A DNA stretch of 64,000 nucleotides from contig VWZS01004822.1 in NCBI GenBank assembly GCA_013397075.1, forward strand, positions 105,908-169,907, given 5' to 3'. The stretch's first letter is position 1. Every line of letters begins with the position of its first letter. Position numbers and translations under genes: made by a program. This document shows positions 60,866 to 64,000 of this stretch, in pieces. Under the pieces are notes generated by a model. The model did not search any database and was not told the DNA's origin. It saw nothing but the letters and a program-made list of their open reading frames with translations. This stretch comes from Rhabdornis inornatus. Its lineage: Eukaryota > Chordata > Aves > Passeriformes > Rhabdornithidae.

Positions 60866-63250
60866 AGAAGTCAGAGGGGGAGTTCTTCCAAATAAATTTC
60901 AGCAAGTTATTAGTCAGTCTGTGCTTCTTTTCAACATCTTTGCCTTGTCATTTTTTTGCCTCTTAGAGAACCCACAAATTCATTTGACATAAGCTTTTAA
61001 AGTCAATTTTTACTTTGTGGGAACAGAGCGATACTTTGGGGAAAAAAAACAAAAACAAAGAACAAAACCTATTACGTTTAAATTGGGGGTAAGAAACCTG
61101 CTCAATGTCCTGTCATCTATTTACTGAGAGACTGAAAGTTCTGTGTACCAACCAGACTGTTGGGCTGTTGCAAGTCTATGTAGTCCAGTATACTTCCAGT
61201 GGACTTCCACTGGTAGATGAGGCTTTGACACAGTGAAAGAAATTCAAAAGTTTCAGGGGTACACAAGCTCTTAAATTCCTCCGAAATTTAAAAAAAAAAA
61301 CAATATGAATTATTCTAGCCAACTCACATATATTTTGTGCTTATCTGTGTTCTGCCACGCTCTATCTTTGGAACTTCTGCTGAACCAAAGAATATTCATA
61401 TAAAAGCCAATTCCTATGAAAATTCTCTTCTAAATTTTATTTATCAATCATAGGAAAGAAATATCTCTGCAGTGTATATTCTTCTGTAGTTCCTGTGTAT
61501 CCAACAAGCATCTATTAAAAATAACACCAATATTGGGTAAAGTATATTTTAACTGGTGCTTTACTGGTCTTCCCTAAGTCATGGTTATGGGATAAATAGC
61601 TCATGGGGAAGTCAGTGATAGTTTTTTCTCCCTGTGAAAGTAAGAAATATACTCACAGTACAAACATAATCTTATCAAACAAAATTTTTTTTCCCTGCAT
61701 CCTGATATATAATTGAAGTTTCTGGTATAAAATAGGTTATCAGAACACTGTCTGAGAACTTAAAACTCCTTTACAAATTATTTTGTTTTCAAATAGCCCA
61801 GATAAGTGGCTTAACAGCAATATGCTTCCCATTAATAACTATGGAGAATTTCATAAAGTGTTTTTTTTATGTTCAGACTTAACAGCACATTTAGGTGGGA
61901 ATGGACATTGCTGCAAGAAACCCAGAAATTTATCAGATGTTGTCTTTTTGGAATTAGAAGTAAGATACTGTAGAATTCTGAACAGATTAAATATAAGTAT
62001 TCAGGTTTTTAATAACCTAAATGAGAAACTAGGACTTTAAGTATCCAGTGGGAATCAGGGCTAAAGGATGATATGATCATTAAAAAAAAAATTTGTGGAG
62101 AAATATCTTGTATTTCAATTTAATTATACAATGATATCATTAGCAAATAAAAAAATAAACTTACAAAATGAAGATAATTTATAGCTTTCCACAGGAGAAG
62201 CAAAGGCAATATATGTTAATTTGAAGAAAAGTTACTACTTAAAAATGTATAGTTACTAGCATGTAACAGCTTAATTCTTATTCCAGGTGTTAGAGGTCAA
62301 TGACACTTTCCCAAACATTAGTTAATTAGGAGGTTGTCATGACATTTAAAGATTCTCATCTAGAAGGAGCTAATACATATGAAAAGTGCTGATACAGAAA
62401 CGAGAGCAAACATTTAATTTAGTGGGTTTTTTTTAAATTCAGTTATAGAGCATCGTTTGCCTGGAATTTCAGTATAATGGTAATGGGAAATATTTCAAAA
62501 CTAACTTGTCTTCATTTCTATGCCTAGCAATCTTCTCCCTCTCTTCTGTTTCCTCTTCCTCTGCTCAATATACTTTGTCTTCCATTTAAAGCAGCCATCT
62601 GCTAAAATTAGTGATTATATTACTTAATTATGCAGCATTTGACTATATTTCTATCATTATACCGTCTTGCATTAAGTGTTATGTTTGTGGCTAATGACAT
62701 CTTTTTCTTATGTGTCGACAGCTCATTTTGTCAGATTTATTGTGCAATAACTCAGTATCTTACTAATAATGTATCTACTACTAAGATTAATAATTCTTAT
62801 ACAAAGCTGTTCACAGAAACGTAGAAAAATGCCAGTGTCCATAGTAGCAAATTTGTAGTTACAGAATCGTCCTAATGATCCTTAGTTTCATTAAACTAGA
62901 TGTGAATATATTACAAATTTAGGGTGTATCTGAGTAAAAATATGGCATGAAATTGATCTTATATTCTGTCATGATATGCTCAGTTTTTACAAAGATCATA
63001 CATCCAACTGTTCCCCTAAAAGCAGTAGCAGGAAAACACAAATATTTTTGTGGGAGTTTGCCTGCAAATTTGTTTACCTACAACATAAATAAGTTCTTTG
63101 ATAAAAATCCCTTTCTTTCACTAAATAAATAATACCTGTGTCTCATGTGCAGTTACGTGTCTCTTCCCTGTATATATTCAAGCATTTCTATAATTTTTGA
63201 ATGCATTTAAAATGATAGCACATCTCTGTAGGGAAGTATTAGTGTGGTGT
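60866..63250. other. AT-rich non-coding DNA
   Basis: No gene is recognised. The frames at 61783-62040, 62630-62824 and 62947-63132 are AT-rich and without motifs. Confidence 0.55.
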
Positions 63251-63256
63251 GGAACC

Positions 63257-63600
63257 TTTTCCTTTTCCTTTTCCTTCTCTTCTCTTTCTTTTCCTCTTTT
63301 CCTTTTTTGCTTTTTTCCTTTTTCACTTTTTTCCTTTTTCCTTTTTTCCTTTTTTCCTTTTTTCTTTTTTCCTTTTTTCCTTTTTTCTTTTTTCCTTTTT
63401 TCCTTTTTTCTTTTTTCCTTTTTTCCTTTTTTCTTTTTTCCTTTTTTCCTTTTTTCTTTTTTCCTTTTTTCCTTTTTTCTTTTTTCCTTTTTTCCTTTTT
63501 TCCTATTTTCCAATTTTTCTTATTTTTTATTTTTATTTCTTTTTAATTTTTTTCTTTTTTTTTTGTTTCTTTTCTTTTTTACTTTTTTTCTCTTTTTTTA
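63257..63600. repeat. Polypyrimidine tract with 23-bp higher-order repeat
   Basis: About 345 bp of almost pure T and C on the plus strand. It starts with TTTTCC units. From 63342 to 63479 it holds six exact tandem copies of a 23-bp unit made of T6CC, T6CC and T6C. After that it degrades into T-rich sequence with occasional A and G. The 100-134-codon Phe-rich plus frames and the 111-codon Lys/Arg/Glu minus frame are translations of the repeat, not genes. Confidence 0.97.
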
Positions 63601-64000
63601 ATCTTTTTTAGAAAGAAAGCTTGTAGAAGTGAATGATCTCTGGGTTACAGAACATCTGAGTCTTAGTTACCAAAATCCAGGATGGAAACCTGAATCATGT
63701 TAACATAGAGATAGATGTCTCAGCATGGATTTCATGAGAAGCAAGAGCCAGCTGGTATCTGCACATTCCCTAAGTAATCATTTTTCAGCTGTCTTTAGCT
63801 GGTTAATACAGAAGTTCTGGGGATTTATCAGGATGTCATCTCTCATGCCTCACTGACACCATGGGGATGTGTCTTCCATGTGGGATACATGGCCTAGGTG
63901 TTGTCTACTATTTTAATTTATAGAACACACCTTGGCTTGTCTTTCTTCAAATATGAGAAGAGAAATTTTCCCTTCCTTTCTTCTTTTTTTTTTTTTTTTT
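63601..64000. other. Non-coding DNA ending in poly-T
   Basis: No gene is recognised. The window ends inside a run of at least 17 T (from 63984), which could be the start of another pyrimidine tract or the A-tail of a minus-strand retroposon lying beyond the window. Confidence 0.6.

Noticed and set aside
63178..63611. Several 100-134-codon frames encoding Phe/Leu-rich or Lys/Arg-rich proteins
   Set aside because: They are translations of the polypyrimidine repeat on its two strands.
1..64000. CRISPR arrays, bacterial operons, phage or plasmid features
   Set aside because: Composition, CR1/LTR content and absence of dense ORFs show vertebrate nuclear DNA. No regularly spaced direct repeats of CRISPR type were seen.

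Overview
This window looks like bird nuclear DNA. It is AT-rich and shows no continuous gene. It holds several 5'-truncated CR1 LINE fragments that end in the avian CR1 tail (variants of ATTCTATGATTCTATGAT), and solo LTRs of endogenous retrovirus families I recognise as typical of birds. Three single N bases (20190, 41081, 56795) indicate a draft or polished assembly. I cannot name the species. The LTR types fit a neoavian bird, perhaps a passerine, but that is inference.

No protein-coding gene, tRNA, rRNA or known ncRNA could be supported. The open reading frames are short (mostly 60-120 codons), lie on both strands, and overlap repeats or low-complexity DNA. The longest (236 codons at 56194-56904) runs through a GC-rich island that looks LTR-derived. 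The next longest sit in an LTR, in AT-rich DNA and in a polypyrimidine tract. The best reading is a gene desert or one very long intron.

Layout. 1-5640 is AT-rich unique sequence with a CTCF/YY1-like site and a perfect hairpin. 5640-6400 holds a decayed tandem array with a period near 150-160 bp. 8300-11110 is a GC-richer repeat cluster: a CR1 ORF2 fragment, an unidentified segment with a polyadenylation signal, and LTR-like material. 11110-21460 is AT-rich with two CR1 tails (14310, 18419) and an exact-length 43-bp tandem duplication (17944). 21461-22201 is a solo LTR. 22202-30210 is AT-rich unique DNA. 30211-30760 is a minus-strand LTR of a second family, followed by a possible LTR 3' end. 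31220-49260 is mostly unique AT-rich DNA with one longer CR1 copy (38139-38616), simple repeats and several stretches that read like conserved non-coding elements. 49270-50160 is an unclassified GC-richer block. 51965-52460 is a plus-strand LTR of the second family, with a CR1 tail at 52739. 56255-56830 is a GC/CpG-rich island. 58430-58870 is an unclassified GC-richer block. 59755-60865 is a long LTR of the same family as 21461-22201. 63257-63600 is a polypyrimidine tract with a 23-bp higher-order repeat.

No previously undescribed gene system was found. The most original observations are the decayed ~155-bp tandem array, the retroelement-like origin of the apparent CpG island, the internal deletion that distinguishes two related solo LTRs, and the 23-bp higher-order polypyrimidine repeat.
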